A stretch of DNA of 37,077 nt from assembly GCA_025355385.1 (NCBI GenBank), contig JANXZS010000097.1, positions 1 through 37,077 of the forward strand, given 5' to 3'. The notes beneath the pieces were generated by a model, which ran no database searches, had not been told where the DNA came from, and saw only the letters and a list, made by a program, of their open reading frames with translations. Shown here piece by piece: positions 7,832 through 17,439 of this stretch (position 1 is its first letter; every line of letters starts with the position of its first letter). The DNA is from Acidobacteriaceae bacterium. GTDB lineage: Bacteria > Acidobacteriota > Terriglobia > Terriglobales > Acidobacteriaceae. Position numbers and translations under genes: made by a program.

Positions 7832-10800
7832 TTAGAACTGAATGGTGCCGAAGACCTGCAGGATACGAGCCGAACCGTTCGCACCCTGGAATGATCCATA
7901 CGGACTGCTGTACGGCACCAGCGTGCCTTGAATGGTGCCGAACGTTCCGCCATCGGCCAGGTTGTTGTCTGGCTGCGCGAAGTTCGGGTGATTGGTAACG
8001 TTAAACGCATTTGCTCCGACTTTGAATGAGGCGCTCTCCCAAATCTTGGTTGTTTTGGCAAGCGTCAGATCCGTATCGAAATAGCGGGGCGCGTTGTTGT
8101 AGCTGTTGCGTGAACGGTTACCAAAGGTGGTCTGGTCCGCGAGCGCTGAGAACTGTGTGGGCAGCAAGCAAGTGCTATTACCATTCACACATTTCCCAAG
8201 ACCGGGGGCGATCTGCTCACCAAATACCGTACCCGTGCTGGTGCTCTTAGTTTTCTTCGAGCTTCCAATGCTGTTTACTACGGAGTAGGGATAGCCATCG
8301 CGCCAAAAAGCAGTGCCCGAAATTGTCCATCCAGCCACGGCCGCATTCAGGAGTCCATTCTGCAGCTTGATTGGTATGTTCCAGATATAGTTTGAGGAGA
8401 ACGAGTGGCGGACATCATAATCTGAGCTGCCATAGTTCAACCGGCTAATAGCGTAGGGGTCAATGACTCCCTGGGGATTGCCTAATCCGCTGCTTCCGTT
8501 GTAAACGAAGTCGAGGAGGCCGCCATTAGAGACCGTGTCAAGCGAGTGGCTGTAGGTGTAGTTCACCGCCCCTTGGAAGCCGTAGGTAAACTGGTGACGG
8601 TAAGACACAGTACCGCCGTTGTAATTGGAGTGGCCCAGGTTGGTGAGACTGGTGACCGCTTTGAAGCGCAGATCCGGTTTGGTGGTCGGCAGACCTCCGA
8701 AACCAGAGGCAGAGGCAGCATTCCTCTGGCCGAATAACTCCACCAGGTTGGAACCGTAGTTGCCGACGTAGGCAACGTCAATGACGTCGTTATGTGAAAG
8801 AGCACGCTGGACTTCGAGGCTCCATTCCAGATATCTGGGCGTCTTGAAAGTTTGGTTGACGTCGTTGAAGTTCGGAGCGCTGAAGAGACCGCCTGTCGCT
8901 GCCTGCAAGTCCGCAAAGGTCGCGCCGTTGGCGAAACCGCTTATGAAAGCGGCCGCCGACTGAGCAGCGATACCGTAAGCGCTTGAAGCTGATCCTGGCA
9001 GAACGGTGAGATTATTGACGCCTGAAGTGGAGCTAATATTGAAGGAGGAGATATTTGGCGCGTTCGTGAGGAAACGATCGACAACTGTTCCCGGGGGTAA
9101 GTCACTGAAGAGGCCGACGCCGCCACGAATTACAGTCTTGCCATCTGGACCAGACGGGGTGTAGGCAAACCCGACGCGCGGCTGGATTACGACCGCGTCT
9201 ATACCCGAAAACGCCTGGTTATTGCTGGAATTGATCGAGGCGTTATATGGAGTCGTGATGTCGTGACTAAGTTCCCCAAACGGACTCTTGAAGCGTGAGA
9301 AGCAGTTCTTGTGGCAGACCGGGTTGGAATTGCGGTCGGCGCGGAGGGCTAGAGTCACATTGAATTGCGGGCTTATCGCGATCTGATCCTGGGCATAGAC
9401 TCCCAGTTGCCAGAATGCGATCGGCACCTGGTGGAAGGGCGAGAAGCGCTGGAAAACCAAGCTGCCGTTGTCGGGGCTCAGATCTCCATTGTAGAAATCG
9501 GATAGGGCATTGATGTCTGTTTCGCCGCTGGTTTCGACGCCTGAACGGTAATCGCTGACGTCGTCACGACGGTAGTTGAAGCCGACCTTGAAGGCGTGAA
9601 TACCGCGAGTGAGTGATAGATCATCCACCAATTGCCACTGCGTTACATTTCGGCCTTGCGGATAACTGTAGTTTGTACCGCCCAGGTTAGCGAAAGAGTA
9701 GTCGGTGGCGAAAACCAACGTTGTGGGGAAGACTGCGAGCGATCCCTTGATGTTCGGTGGGCCGAAGATGGCGCTGTAATGCATGCCGGCACCGACGAAG
9801 CTATTCACCACGGAGGGGCTGAATAGGTGAGTCTCGTTGATCTGCGTCTCCCACTCCGGCTGTACGCTGTTGGCACTGAAGATCGGGTTAATCGGATCTG
9901 TGCTGGTGGCTTGGACACCAGTATCATTGCGATAGCGACCGAAGAGCTTATCCTTCTGGGAAAGGTTCCAGTCGATGCGGACTGAGTAGACCCTCTCTGT
10001 ATTCAGGCTGTTCGCGCTATTGACAAATTGCAGGGAGCAGAGACCGTTTGCCACTCCGGCTACGTCTGAGCAGCTGCCGTTAGGCTGGGTGGCCGGGTCG
10101 GTTACAACTGGGGTAGCCACTTTGGCCGCTCCCGAATTGTTATAGAGATCGGCAATCTGCTTGTAGTAACCCGCTTCTTCGGGGTGAAGTGCAGTCACGT
10201 TGGCAAGAGTGGCTGCCAGAAATGCCGGCGAGGGAAGGTACTGGATATTGCCGCCGCCGGGTAGAACATAGCGGAGCCCCTCATAGTCACCCAGGAAGAA
10301 GAGCTTATCTCTCCAGATTGGACCCCCAACCCTGGTTGCCCAAGCGTTGTTGACGGAATGTGGCCTGACCTGACCGTTATGGTTGGTGAACCAAGAGTTG
10401 GAGTTCATCGCGGTGCCGTTGTAGTAATAGTTGGCGTTGCCGTGGAACTTGTTTCCGCCGGCCATGGTCGTGTAGTTGATCTGCGTTCCTGCGAAGCGAC
10501 CGTACTGACCGGTATATCCATTATTGACGACGGCAACTTCGGCGATTTCGTTGATACCCAGCGACAGGTTGCTGGCTCCGGAGTTGTTCAGGTTGAGATA
10601 GGCATCGACATCATCACTACCATTCAACGTGTAGAGATTGGAAGTTCCGGGCAAACCGAAGGCCGTGAAGCCTCCGTAGCCGCCGCCGAGACTGAAGTTC
10701 ACACCCGGAGCGGTGTTGGGAATGGCCGCGATGTCGCCGCCCGGGATGGGCAACGCGTCAATCTGGCTAGCATCAAAGGTGGTGGAAATATTGGCGTCCT

Positions 10801-11215
10801 GGGTCTGCAGCATGGGCGCGGTGGCATTCACCTCAACAGTTGAGGTGGCTCCCTGAGGCGTCGCTTGCAGGTTTACGGTGACCGCCTGACCAACGTTTAC
10901 GGCCACAGACTTGACTTTGACACTAAGACCACGACTCTCAACGGCAACAGAGTAAGCGCCGGGGCGAAGGAGTGCAAATCGATAGCCGCCATCAGAGCCT
11001 GCAACGACGGACTGCACGGCATCGGTATCGAGACTGGTCAGCTTGACAGTCGCGCCCGCAAGCGCTGCACCCGTCGAATCTGTAACTCTACCTACAATAT
11101 CGCCTGTCGTAATGGTTTGAGCGTAGGCACTCTGGGAAAGAAATGGAACCGCGAATGTTCCAATTGCAAGTCCGGCGCCTAAGAAAAGCACTGCCATGTT
11201 CTTGGTAAAACTCAT
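7832..11215 (-). CDS. Oar-like TonB-dependent receptor (first of two)
   Basis: This 1,127-aa outer-membrane protein has a signal peptide at residues 1-32 (hydrophobic core, then QSAYA-QT). A carboxypeptidase-regulatory-like beta domain follows at about 38-115 (GDIVGRVTDSTGAALAGATVKL, GGYRFALLRPGAYSVAVES). The plug region starts at about 120-290, and a long beta barrel runs to a terminal Phe (FGTIQF), the usual outer-membrane insertion signal. This is the Oar-like layout greatly expanded in Acidobacteriota, often linked to uptake of large or polymeric nutrients; the substrate here is unknown. GAGGAAGG precedes the ATG. There is no SusD-like partner or glycan enzyme next to it. It is a separate unit from the next receptor because 444 nt and a hairpin lie between them. 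Confidence 0.92.
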   Translation of the reverse strand: MSFTKNMAVLFLGAGLAIGTFAVPFLSQSAYAQTITTGDIVGRVTDSTGAALAGATVKLTSLDTDAVQSVVAGSDGGYRFALLRPGAYSVAVESRGLSVKVKSVAVNVGQAVTVNLQATPQGATSTVEVNATAPMLQTQDANISTTFDASQIDALPIPGGDIAAIPNTAPGVNFSLGGGYGGFTAFGLPGTSNLYTLNGSDDVDAYLNLNNSGASNLSLGINEIAEVAVVNNGYTGQYGRFAGTQINYTTMAGGNKFHGNANYYYNGTAMNSNSWFTNHNGQVRPHSVNNAWATRVGGPIWRDKLFFLGDYEGLRYVLPGGGNIQYLPSPAFLAATLANVTALHPEEAGYYKQIADLYNNSGAAKVATPVVTDPATQPNGSCSDVAGVANGLCSLQFVNSANSLNTERVYSVRIDWNLSQKDKLFGRYRNDTGVQATSTDPINPIFSANSVQPEWETQINETHLFSPSVVNSFVGAGMHYSAIFGPPNIKGSLAVFPTTLVFATDYSFANLGGTNYSYPQGRNVTQWQLVDDLSLTRGIHAFKVGFNYRRDDVSDYRSGVETSGETDINALSDFYNGDLSPDNGSLVFQRFSPFHQVPIAFWQLGVYAQDQIAISPQFNVTLALRADRNSNPVCHKNCFSRFKSPFGELSHDITTPYNASINSSNNQAFSGIDAVVIQPRVGFAYTPSGPDGKTVIRGGVGLFSDLPPGTVVDRFLTNAPNISSFNISSTSGVNNLTVLPGSASSAYGIAAQSAAAFISGFANGATFADLQAATGGLFSAPNFNDVNQTFKTPRYLEWSLEVQRALSHNDVIDVAYVGNYGSNLVELFGQRNAASASGFGGLPTTKPDLRFKAVTSLTNLGHSNYNGGTVSYRHQFTYGFQGAVNYTYSHSLDTVSNGGLLDFVYNGSSGLGNPQGVIDPYAISRLNYGSSDYDVRHSFSSNYIWNIPIKLQNGLLNAAVAGWTISGTAFWRDGYPYSVVNSIGSSKKTKSTSTGTVFGEQIAPGLGKCVNGNSTCLLPTQFSALADQTTFGNRSRNSYNNAPRYFDTDLTLAKTTKIWESASFKVGANAFNVTNHPNFAQPDNNLADGGTFGTIQGTLVPYSSPYGSFQGANGSARILQVFGTIQF

Positions 11216-11659
11216 AGTGTGGACCTTCCTCTTGGTTAGTCAAAGAGTCGGGAGTATGGAGAAGGGAATGGTTAGCCGCGTTAAACAGTCCACCTTCGCC
11301 TACTGCCCCAACGATTAGGATACGCAGTAAGTAATGTGCAATTGGCACGCCAAAGGAGTCGGCAGCGTTGGCAGCATCGTAACTATTACAAACCAAACTA
11401 GTAAGCTGACTAACGGCAGCGTAATCGCTTATTTACTTCTAAGTAATACTATGAATTTCCATACCATTGCAAAAAGAGAATATGGAAAGTGCCAGCCATC
11501 ACACAATCTCTTGATTTCCGGCAGAGGCTGCGCCAGGCGCATCCCTCGCCCTGCGCATTGGCGGGAGCCAAAGCACTTGACAGGCTTCGGAATTAAGTCA
11601 AGTTGCAAGAACGACAAGGGGGCCAAAGTGGCCGCCCTTGTCGTCATTCTCAGTTGCCG
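11216..11659. other. 444-nt leader/promoter region of the first Oar-like receptor
   Basis: No coding sequence is seen. It holds the terminator-like hairpin of the next receptor gene at 11611-11643 and a long leader of the receptor at 7832-11215. Two blocks, GTAAGCTGACTAACG (11401-11415) and CTAAGTAATACTATGAAT plus TTCCATA (11439-11463), reappear with small gaps upstream of the second receptor (15231-15248 and 15307-15339). This suggests shared promoter or operator elements. Confidence 0.5.
11611..11643 (-). terminator. Hairpin after the second Oar-like receptor gene
   Basis: ACGACAAGGG plus GGCC pairs with GGCC plus (G)CCCTTGTCGT around the loop AAAGT: a 14-bp stem with one bulged base. It begins 16 nt past the receptor stop codon. 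No clear T run follows in the leftward direction (TCTTGCAACTTGACT), so intrinsic termination may be inefficient. Confidence 0.6.
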
Positions 11660-14600
11660 TTAGAAGGTGAACTTGGCCCATAGGACGATACTTCGACCAG
11701 CCGCGTTGTTCGAGGGAATGTTCGGAGGAGACGCCTGCCGGGCATTCTTCAGATTAAGAAAATTACCGCTGCCGATATCGGCGACGTTGGTATCGAGGAT
11801 GCCGACATCGTTGTGGTTGCCAATGTTTTCCACCTCGGCACGGACTAGGAACGCTCCGCGATCAAGATGCAGATAAGAGGTACCGAAGCCCTTCTCCAAC
11901 GCAATATTGTTGGTGGTGGAGCCCGGGTTGGAAAAGCTGTTGCGTCGGATCTCCTGATGAAGGTTCTGGTTTTTTGGCTGGAAAGGGATGAGCCAATGAA
12001 CTGAGCCGGGGTCGACTGGATTGAGCGAGCCATCGCCATTGACTGCGGTCGCCACGTCATAGTAGGTCCCCCTGGTTCCGCCGACGAAATGTCCGTCAAT
12101 GCCTGCCGTAGCGATCGGAGCTTTGCGGTTTCCGAGAAGTGGGCGATCGTTAGTTAAGCTGCCGTCGCGATTAGTATCGAATCCAATGTTGTCAAAGGTG
12201 CTGTAGCTGCCAGTCTGAAACTGCTCGACGCCGGAGATGGTCCAGTGACGAGAGAGGACACCGAGAGCCGCATTAGCGAAGCCGTTAGCAGACGTAAAGC
12301 CAGCGGGTGCCCAGACGTAGCTGGCCGACACGAACTGGCGATGATCGTAGGCGGACGGTCCCCATTCCTGAGCAAATCCGTTGGGGCCCAGATCGGCTTG
12401 GTAAGAGGTATTTGCTCCGCCCGTGGCAAAGATCTCCGAACTGTTATCGAGACTCTTACTAAATACATAATTCGCGCTGACCAGCAGACCGTGCGCGAAG
12501 CTGTGAGTGAATTCGACCTGGGCCGCGTTGTAATCAGAGGAGGCGAAGTTACCACGCGCGTTGATGACGCCACGCGAAGGGTTCAAGCGCTTCCCAGTGC
12601 CATCCTTGTAATTGAATTGCCGGTTGGCGTAGAGCTTCTTGCCAAGGCTACCGACATAGCGAAGCGCAATGAGGTTGGAGCCGGGGAGCTCTCGTTCGAC
12701 CCCCAGGTTGAACTGGTAGGTTAACGGATTGACCATGTTCTTGACCACGCTGGTCACGGAGGATGTAGGCAGAAGTGTAGGGGTGATGGTTGCGATCAGC
12801 GAGCTTGCGTTTGGCAGGCCGTTGTCATCCGAGGAGGTGAGGGTCCCAGAGACTGCATTAGGAGTTGCCTGCGCCGCGTTCACGACAAAGTTGCTGAAGG
12901 GGCTATCGTAAAACATTCCAAAGCCACCGCGCGCCACAGTCTTACCGTGGCCGAAGAAGCCATCCCCATGCGGAGAGTAAGCGAAGCCAAAGCGGGGTGC
13001 GATGTTTTTGGTGTCGTGTTTTACCTTGATAACGGTATCGATGGCCTGATACGGGTTCGTCGGATCTATAGCGGGGAACTTCAAGGAGTTCTCAGGGTTC
13101 GTGAGGTAGTCGTAGCGGACTCCCAGATTGAGGGTCAGGTCAGGGCTAACTTTGACGTCGTCCTGCGCAAAGACACCGCTGCGATAGCCGTGCGGATCAA
13201 CACGGGTGCTGCCGAAAGTTTTTGTAGCCGTGCCTGAAGAGCCGAGTTGGTTTTGCAGAAAGTTGCCGAGCGCGGTGACACCCGTCCCGCCCGAGGCAAA
13301 GTCAAGTTCTCCCTTGGCGTTCAGGGATATTAAGTCAGATTCGATGGTTCGGCCGATATCGAAGCCGACACGCATAGTTTGGCGGCCGCGGGTAATGGAG
13401 ACCGTATTCTGGATTTGATACAGATCTTGATGCCGACCTTGGGGGAAATTCTGGTCTGGACCGAGCGACGAGTGGCCGGTGTTGTCAACTGCAACATTGG
13501 TGATGCCAATGGTGCCCAAGGCATAGAGTGGATTCGCAAGCGACGCGGCGCTGGGAGAGAAAGTGAAGCCTAGCCGGGTTTCGGAGGCGCGAAGCTCGTT
13601 GACGATATTAGGGCCAAATACGTGGGTCCAGGTGCCAGCCCCAAGTTCGGTGGGGCCACCCTGTTGGGTATCGAAGCCGACCAGCGCGGTTCCATTGCTG
13701 AAGAAGTCAGGGCTAAGACTGTTGCGATCATGGAGATAACGGAAGGAGAAGCTGTCCTCGCTTCTTGGGGTGAAGTCAACGCGGTACATCCATTGCGTGT
13801 CCGGATTCTGCTCGGCCGTATTCTGCCGCTGGAAGAAGCCCGTGGTGACAGTGCAGGGCGCTGGGCAATTGTTTTGTGCGCCGACGTTAATCTGGGTCAC
13901 TACGCCAGCGCTGGGGAAAGCAACGTAGCTCTTCAGGTAATCACCGTTGCTCAGGTACTTGCTGAGCACAGCGACCTGCGGACCACCAATCGCCTGAAGC
14001 TGGGCGAAGCCGGCCGCATCGGGGAGTTCCAGACGAGTTGGCGTCTCTTTGCCATAGAACCGGGAGAGCTGCAGAGCTCCAAAAGCAAAGAGCTTATCCC
14101 TGATGATTGGAACGCCAGCAGTGAATCCGTACTGATGCTGGTTGAAGCGCGCCTTTGAGGGTGGGACATAGCCATCGGGCTTGGGGCCGTGGACTGTGTT
14201 CTGCCGGGTTACGCCGTCGAGTGAGTTGAGGCCAGAGCCGATGTAGCGCTCAAAGGCGGAACCATGAATGGCGTTAGTGCCCGTCTTGGTGACGAGATTG
14301 ACCACGGCGCCACCGGCGCGGCCGTACTCAGCTGTGGCGGAATTGGTGATCACTGTAACGGATTGGAAGAGGTCGGGGATATTGGGCTGGAAGGCCTGTC
14401 CACCGATGCCTACGTCGTTAATCTCCTGACCATCGAGAAGAAAGTTGTTGGCTCGGGGACGCGCGCCATTTACTTCAATGTTGAGGCCGTTGCTGAACCC
14501 GCTATTCTGGCTGACGGGCTGCACGCCAGGAACAGTGAGGGCAAGCTCAACCGGGTTGAGCGTGAAGATGGGCAAGTCACGAAGCTCGCGCGTAGAGATA

Positions 14601-15037
14601 ACGCCGGCAACTTGGCCGTTCTCGGTGTTGATTCCAGAGTTTTCAGCCTGAACTGTAACTGTCTGAGATTCGCCACCGATCGTGAAGCTAATGTCATATG
14701 TCGTCACAACGGACGGATTTACGGTCAGGTTATCGGCCTTGAAGGCGCTAAAACCCCCCTGCGAGGCGGCCAATGAGTACTGGCCGGGCTGCAGGGCGTC
14801 GAGCCGGAACGCACCATCGGACCCGGAGGTGGCTGTGCGAACCTCGTGGTTATCCTGATTGGTGGCGGTAATGCTTGCGCCGGAGACGACAGCGCCCGTG
14901 GAGTCGTGAACTGTGCCCGCGAGGATACCTTTACTTGTCTGAGCAAAGGAAGATGGAGCCGTGATTACCAAGAGTGCCGGGGTCATGGCGGAAATAACGC
15001 CAGTTAAAACGGCAGTCGCCAGTTTCTTTAAATGCAT
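11660..15037 (-). CDS. Oar-like TonB-dependent receptor (second of two)
   Basis: This 1,125-aa protein has the same architecture as the receptor at 7832-11215. It has a signal peptide at residues 1-33 (SSFAQT cleavage region), a carboxypeptidase-regulatory-like domain at about 36-115 (GILAGTVHDSTGAVVSGASI, GAFRLDALQPGQYSLAAS) and a plug region with NNFLLDGQEINDVG. This is followed by the very typical ATAEYGRAGGAVVNLVTKTG segment and a barrel ending in WAKFTF with terminal Phe. The two receptors are clearly different in plug and barrel, so they probably take different substrates; they are not a recent duplication. A GAGGA ribosome-binding site precedes the ATG at 15037. The gene is divergent from rlmH, with 397 nt between. 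Confidence 0.93.
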   Translation of the reverse strand: MHLKKLATAVLTGVISAMTPALLVITAPSSFAQTSKGILAGTVHDSTGAVVSGASITATNQDNHEVRTATSGSDGAFRLDALQPGQYSLAASQGGFSAFKADNLTVNPSVVTTYDISFTIGGESQTVTVQAENSGINTENGQVAGVISTRELRDLPIFTLNPVELALTVPGVQPVSQNSGFSNGLNIEVNGARPRANNFLLDGQEINDVGIGGQAFQPNIPDLFQSVTVITNSATAEYGRAGGAVVNLVTKTGTNAIHGSAFERYIGSGLNSLDGVTRQNTVHGPKPDGYVPPSKARFNQHQYGFTAGVPIIRDKLFAFGALQLSRFYGKETPTRLELPDAAGFAQLQAIGGPQVAVLSKYLSNGDYLKSYVAFPSAGVVTQINVGAQNNCPAPCTVTTGFFQRQNTAEQNPDTQWMYRVDFTPRSEDSFSFRYLHDRNSLSPDFFSNGTALVGFDTQQGGPTELGAGTWTHVFGPNIVNELRASETRLGFTFSPSAASLANPLYALGTIGITNVAVDNTGHSSLGPDQNFPQGRHQDLYQIQNTVSITRGRQTMRVGFDIGRTIESDLISLNAKGELDFASGGTGVTALGNFLQNQLGSSGTATKTFGSTRVDPHGYRSGVFAQDDVKVSPDLTLNLGVRYDYLTNPENSLKFPAIDPTNPYQAIDTVIKVKHDTKNIAPRFGFAYSPHGDGFFGHGKTVARGGFGMFYDSPFSNFVVNAAQATPNAVSGTLTSSDDNGLPNASSLIATITPTLLPTSSVTSVVKNMVNPLTYQFNLGVERELPGSNLIALRYVGSLGKKLYANRQFNYKDGTGKRLNPSRGVINARGNFASSDYNAAQVEFTHSFAHGLLVSANYVFSKSLDNSSEIFATGGANTSYQADLGPNGFAQEWGPSAYDHRQFVSASYVWAPAGFTSANGFANAALGVLSRHWTISGVEQFQTGSYSTFDNIGFDTNRDGSLTNDRPLLGNRKAPIATAGIDGHFVGGTRGTYYDVATAVNGDGSLNPVDPGSVHWLIPFQPKNQNLHQEIRRNSFSNPGSTTNNIALEKGFGTSYLHLDRGAFLVRAEVENIGNHNDVGILDTNVADIGSGNFLNLKNARQASPPNIPSNNAAGRSIVLWAKFTF

Positions 15038-15434
15038 GCTGTGTCCTCATTTATTGCTAACAAAAGAATCGGAGATATTATTTCCACCGCTTAGGTGTGT
15101 TGACCTGAAAGCTTTTGAAAAGGGCCCAGGCTAAAACCGCAGGATCGCAATGGAAAGTAAATTGGAAGCATGTTGTCTGCCACACAAGGGGTAGCAACGC
15201 GTTAAATTTGCACTTGAATGAAAATAACCCGTAAGCTGCTGACTAACGCACGATTTAGTAGGCGAGGGCTAACTACAAGTTTGTCTTTAATGTTATATCT
15301 TAGCCGCTAAGATTCGTAATATGGTATGAATCTTCCATAATATGGATGCACTAATCCCAAGGCCGCCTACGTAAAGCGGGAGATTGAGGGTCCCGGATTC
15401 CAAAAAGGGGGCCCCGCACTAACTTTAGGTCATC
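15038..15434. other. 397-nt divergent regulatory region between receptor and rlmH
   Basis: No ORF is convincing. The stretch is more AT-rich than its surroundings. It contains GTAAGCTGCTGACTAACG (15231-15248) and a palindrome cluster (15299-15345), both described separately. The rlmH ribosome-binding site (AGGT, 15427-15430) is at the right edge and the receptor GAGGA at the left edge. Confidence 0.5.
15299..15345. promoter_or_regulatory. Cluster of palindromes, possible operator
   Basis: Three dyads are packed into 47 nt: CTTAGCCGCTAAG (15299-15311, perfect), AAGATTC...GAATCTT (15309-15315 with 15328-15334) and CCATAATATGG (15335-15345, perfect). It lies about 90 nt upstream of rlmH and 260 nt upstream of the leftward receptor gene. 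A dimeric regulator binding here is an inference; part of the cluster resembles a block upstream of the other receptor. Confidence 0.4.
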
Positions 15435-15881
15435 GTGAAAATCCTTGTCGTATCGTTGTCGAATCGGGCTCGAAACGACGCCTTCTCTGCGTTAGCCAAG
15501 CTGTATCTGGACCGCCTCGCTGCATATGCCAAGGTCGAGGCGACGGTTGTCCGCGATGAGCCGGCTTTCTTCGCCTGGGTCGAGCGTCAGCGGTCCCGGA
15601 CTCCACCCTATCTCGCAATGCTGGAAAGCCGGGGACAGCAAGCATCGTCTGAGCAATTCGCGGAGTGGCTCGGCAGGCAGCGCGACATGGGAACGCAGAC
15701 TCTCGTATTTGCGATCGGGTCGGCAGATGGCTGGACGCCGGAAGGACGGGCCCGGGCCGACTCACTGCTTTCTCTCGGATCCATGACGCTACCGCATGAA
15801 CTCGCTCGCGTGGTATTGGCGGAACAGCTCTACCGTGCATTTACAATTTTGGCGGGGCATCCGTATCACAGCGGTCACTAG
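15435..15881 (+). CDS. rlmH: 23S rRNA (pseudouridine-1915-N3) methyltransferase RlmH
   Basis: This 148-aa SPOUT-class methyltransferase (formerly YbeA) uses SAM to methylate pseudouridine 1915 in helix 69 of 23S rRNA on assembled 70S ribosomes. The SAM-binding knot is seen in LVFAIGSADGW (family FxIGGxxG), and the closing signature is LSLGSMTLPHELARVVLAEQLYRAFTILAGHPYHSGH, where the Y-R-A and YH residues are conserved. The start is a GTG at 15435 with AGGT 4 nt upstream. The usual second Gly of the FxIGG motif is Ser here (IGSADG). It heads a long rightward run of genes to parB. Confidence 0.95.
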   Translation: MKILVVSLSNRARNDAFSALAKLYLDRLAAYAKVEATVVRDEPAFFAWVERQRSRTPPYLAMLESRGQQASSEQFAEWLGRQRDMGTQTLVFAIGSADGWTPEGRARADSLLSLGSMTLPHELARVVLAEQLYRAFTILAGHPYHSGH

Positions 15882-15913
15882 AAGCTGCGCGAAGCCCGGG
15901 AGATGGCAGACAC

Positions 15914-16462
15914 ATGGTGGCAGCGTTAGCGGAGTCGAGGAAGGGCCTGATCCTAATCAACACTGGGCCAGGCAAGGGTAAGACCACCGCCGCCATGGGC
16001 ACGGCTCTGCGCGCGGTGGGCAACGGGATGCGCGTTCTGATGCTGCAATTCCTGAAGGGTTCCTGGCACTACGGAGAGTTGGACGCAGTGAAGGCCTTCG
16101 GTGACAACTTCATTCTGAAGCAGATGGGCCGTGGATTCGTGAAGGTTGGTGGTGCGGAGACCGATCCCGAGGATGTGCGCCTGGTTGAAGAAGCGTGGGA
16201 AGAGGCAAGGGGCGCGATCCTCTCCGGCGAGTGGGACCTGGTGGTGCTGGATGAGATCAACTATGCGATCGGCTACGGCATGCTGGATCCTAGTAGGGTG
16301 GTACAGACTTTGCAGCAGCGGCCGGAGATGGTGCACGTAATCCTGACGGGGCGGAACGCGCATCCTTCCCTGGTCGAAATTGCGGACACGGTAACCGAAA
16401 TGCGCCAAGTAAAGCACGCGTATGAAAGCGGCATTCTGGCCCAGCGCGGAATTGAATATTGA
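15914..16462 (+). CDS. cobO: Corrinoid adenosyltransferase (CobO/BtuR type)
   Basis: This 182-aa P-loop enzyme transfers the adenosyl group of ATP to Co(I) corrinoids, making the adenosylcobalamin form. The Walker A-like motif NTGPGKGKTTAAMG (residues 16-29) is at the N-terminus. The family-specific VLMLQFLKGSWHYGEL, LVVLDEINYAIGYGML (Walker B-like) and VHVILTGRNAHPSLVEIAD segments follow in order, and it ends GILAQRGIEY as CobO proteins do. The length is normal. No other corrin-ring synthesis gene is in the window, so it may serve salvage rather than de novo synthesis. It lies 32 nt after rlmH and 30 nt before accD, probably in the same transcript. Confidence 0.93.
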   Translation: MVAALAESRKGLILINTGPGKGKTTAAMGTALRAVGNGMRVLMLQFLKGSWHYGELDAVKAFGDNFILKQMGRGFVKVGGAETDPEDVRLVEEAWEEARGAILSGEWDLVVLDEINYAIGYGMLDPSRVVQTLQQRPEMVHVILTGRNAHPSLVEIADTVTEMRQVKHAYESGILAQRGIEY

Positions 16463-16492
16463 GAGCTGAGCACAGGCAAGGAAAGGGTGATT

Positions 16493-17413
16493 ATGTCCTG
16501 GTTTAAGCGGCAGGGGTCAGAGGTGGAAGGCGTGGGAGAGGCGTCCTTTGAAAGTTCCGTTGACGCCTCGGGAGAGAAGCGGGTCAAGACCGAGGGCCTC
16601 TGGATCAAATGTGATCGCTGCCGCCAGGTCATCTGGAAGGCCGATCTGGAGGCCAACCTCATGGTCTGCCCCAAGTGCGATCAACACTTTCGCATCGGTT
16701 CCCGGCAGCGCATTGAGATGTTGCTCGATCCTGGCTACGAACTGGTGGACATGGAGTTGCGATCGACGGATCCGCTGAAGTTTGCGGATGTGAAGCCGTA
16801 TGCGGAGCGACTGGAAAAAGCTCGCAAGGCTACAGGCCTAAACGACGCCATAGTCAACGCACTCGGCTCCATAGGGCCGCACAAAGTGGTGCTGAGCGTT
16901 ATGGAGTATGCCTTCATCGGCGGCAGCATGGGCTGCGTAGTGGGCGAGACCATTGCCCGGGCGATTGACCGCTCTCTCAACACCGGTGATCCGCTGATCA
17001 TCGTCGCCTCCTCCGGAGGTGCGCGCATGATGGAGGGTGTAGCGAGCCTGATGCAACTGGCGAAGATCTCCAGCGGGCTGGCGCTGCTGGATGATGCCCG
17101 TGTCCCCTACATCTCAGTCATGACCGATCCCACTACCGGCGGCGTGACCGCAAGTTTCGCCATGCTGGGCGACCTGAATATCGCCGAACCCGGCGCGCTG
17201 ATTGGATTTGCGGGACCGCGCGTAATCGAGCAGACGATTCGCCAAAAGCTTCCAGAGGGTTTCCAGCGTTCGGAGTTTCTGCTGGAGCACGGCATGCTGG
17301 ATGCAGTGGTACAGCGGCGCGACATGAAGAGCTTTATCATTCGTGCGCTGGAGTTTATGCAGCCAGGTAGAACCACGCATGTGGCAGATGCAGTCACTGC
17401 GACCCTGGTTTGA
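16493..17413 (+). CDS. accD: Acetyl-CoA carboxylase carboxyltransferase subunit beta
   Basis: This 306-aa subunit, with AccA, moves the carboxyl group from biotin-BCCP to acetyl-CoA, giving malonyl-CoA for fatty acid synthesis. A four-Cys zinc ribbon is at Cys40, Cys43, Cys59 and Cys62 (CDRC ... CPKC). The crotonase-fold carboxyltransferase core follows: FIGGSMGCVVGETIARA, VASSGGARMMEGVASLMQ, DPTTGGVTASFAMLGD and FAGPRVIEQT. A GTG at 16487 is in frame, but it is part of the AAAGGG ribosome-binding site for the ATG at 16493, so the shorter start is chosen. Its neighbours folC and plsC are also common accD neighbours. Confidence 0.96.
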   Translation: MSWFKRQGSEVEGVGEASFESSVDASGEKRVKTEGLWIKCDRCRQVIWKADLEANLMVCPKCDQHFRIGSRQRIEMLLDPGYELVDMELRSTDPLKFADVKPYAERLEKARKATGLNDAIVNALGSIGPHKVVLSVMEYAFIGGSMGCVVGETIARAIDRSLNTGDPLIIVASSGGARMMEGVASLMQLAKISSGLALLDDARVPYISVMTDPTTGGVTASFAMLGDLNIAEPGALIGFAGPRVIEQTIRQKLPEGFQRSEFLLEHGMLDAVVQRRDMKSFIIRALEFMQPGRTTHVADAVTATLV

Positions 17414-17439
17414 TCTGGACGGAAACACTTGGTGTACCG

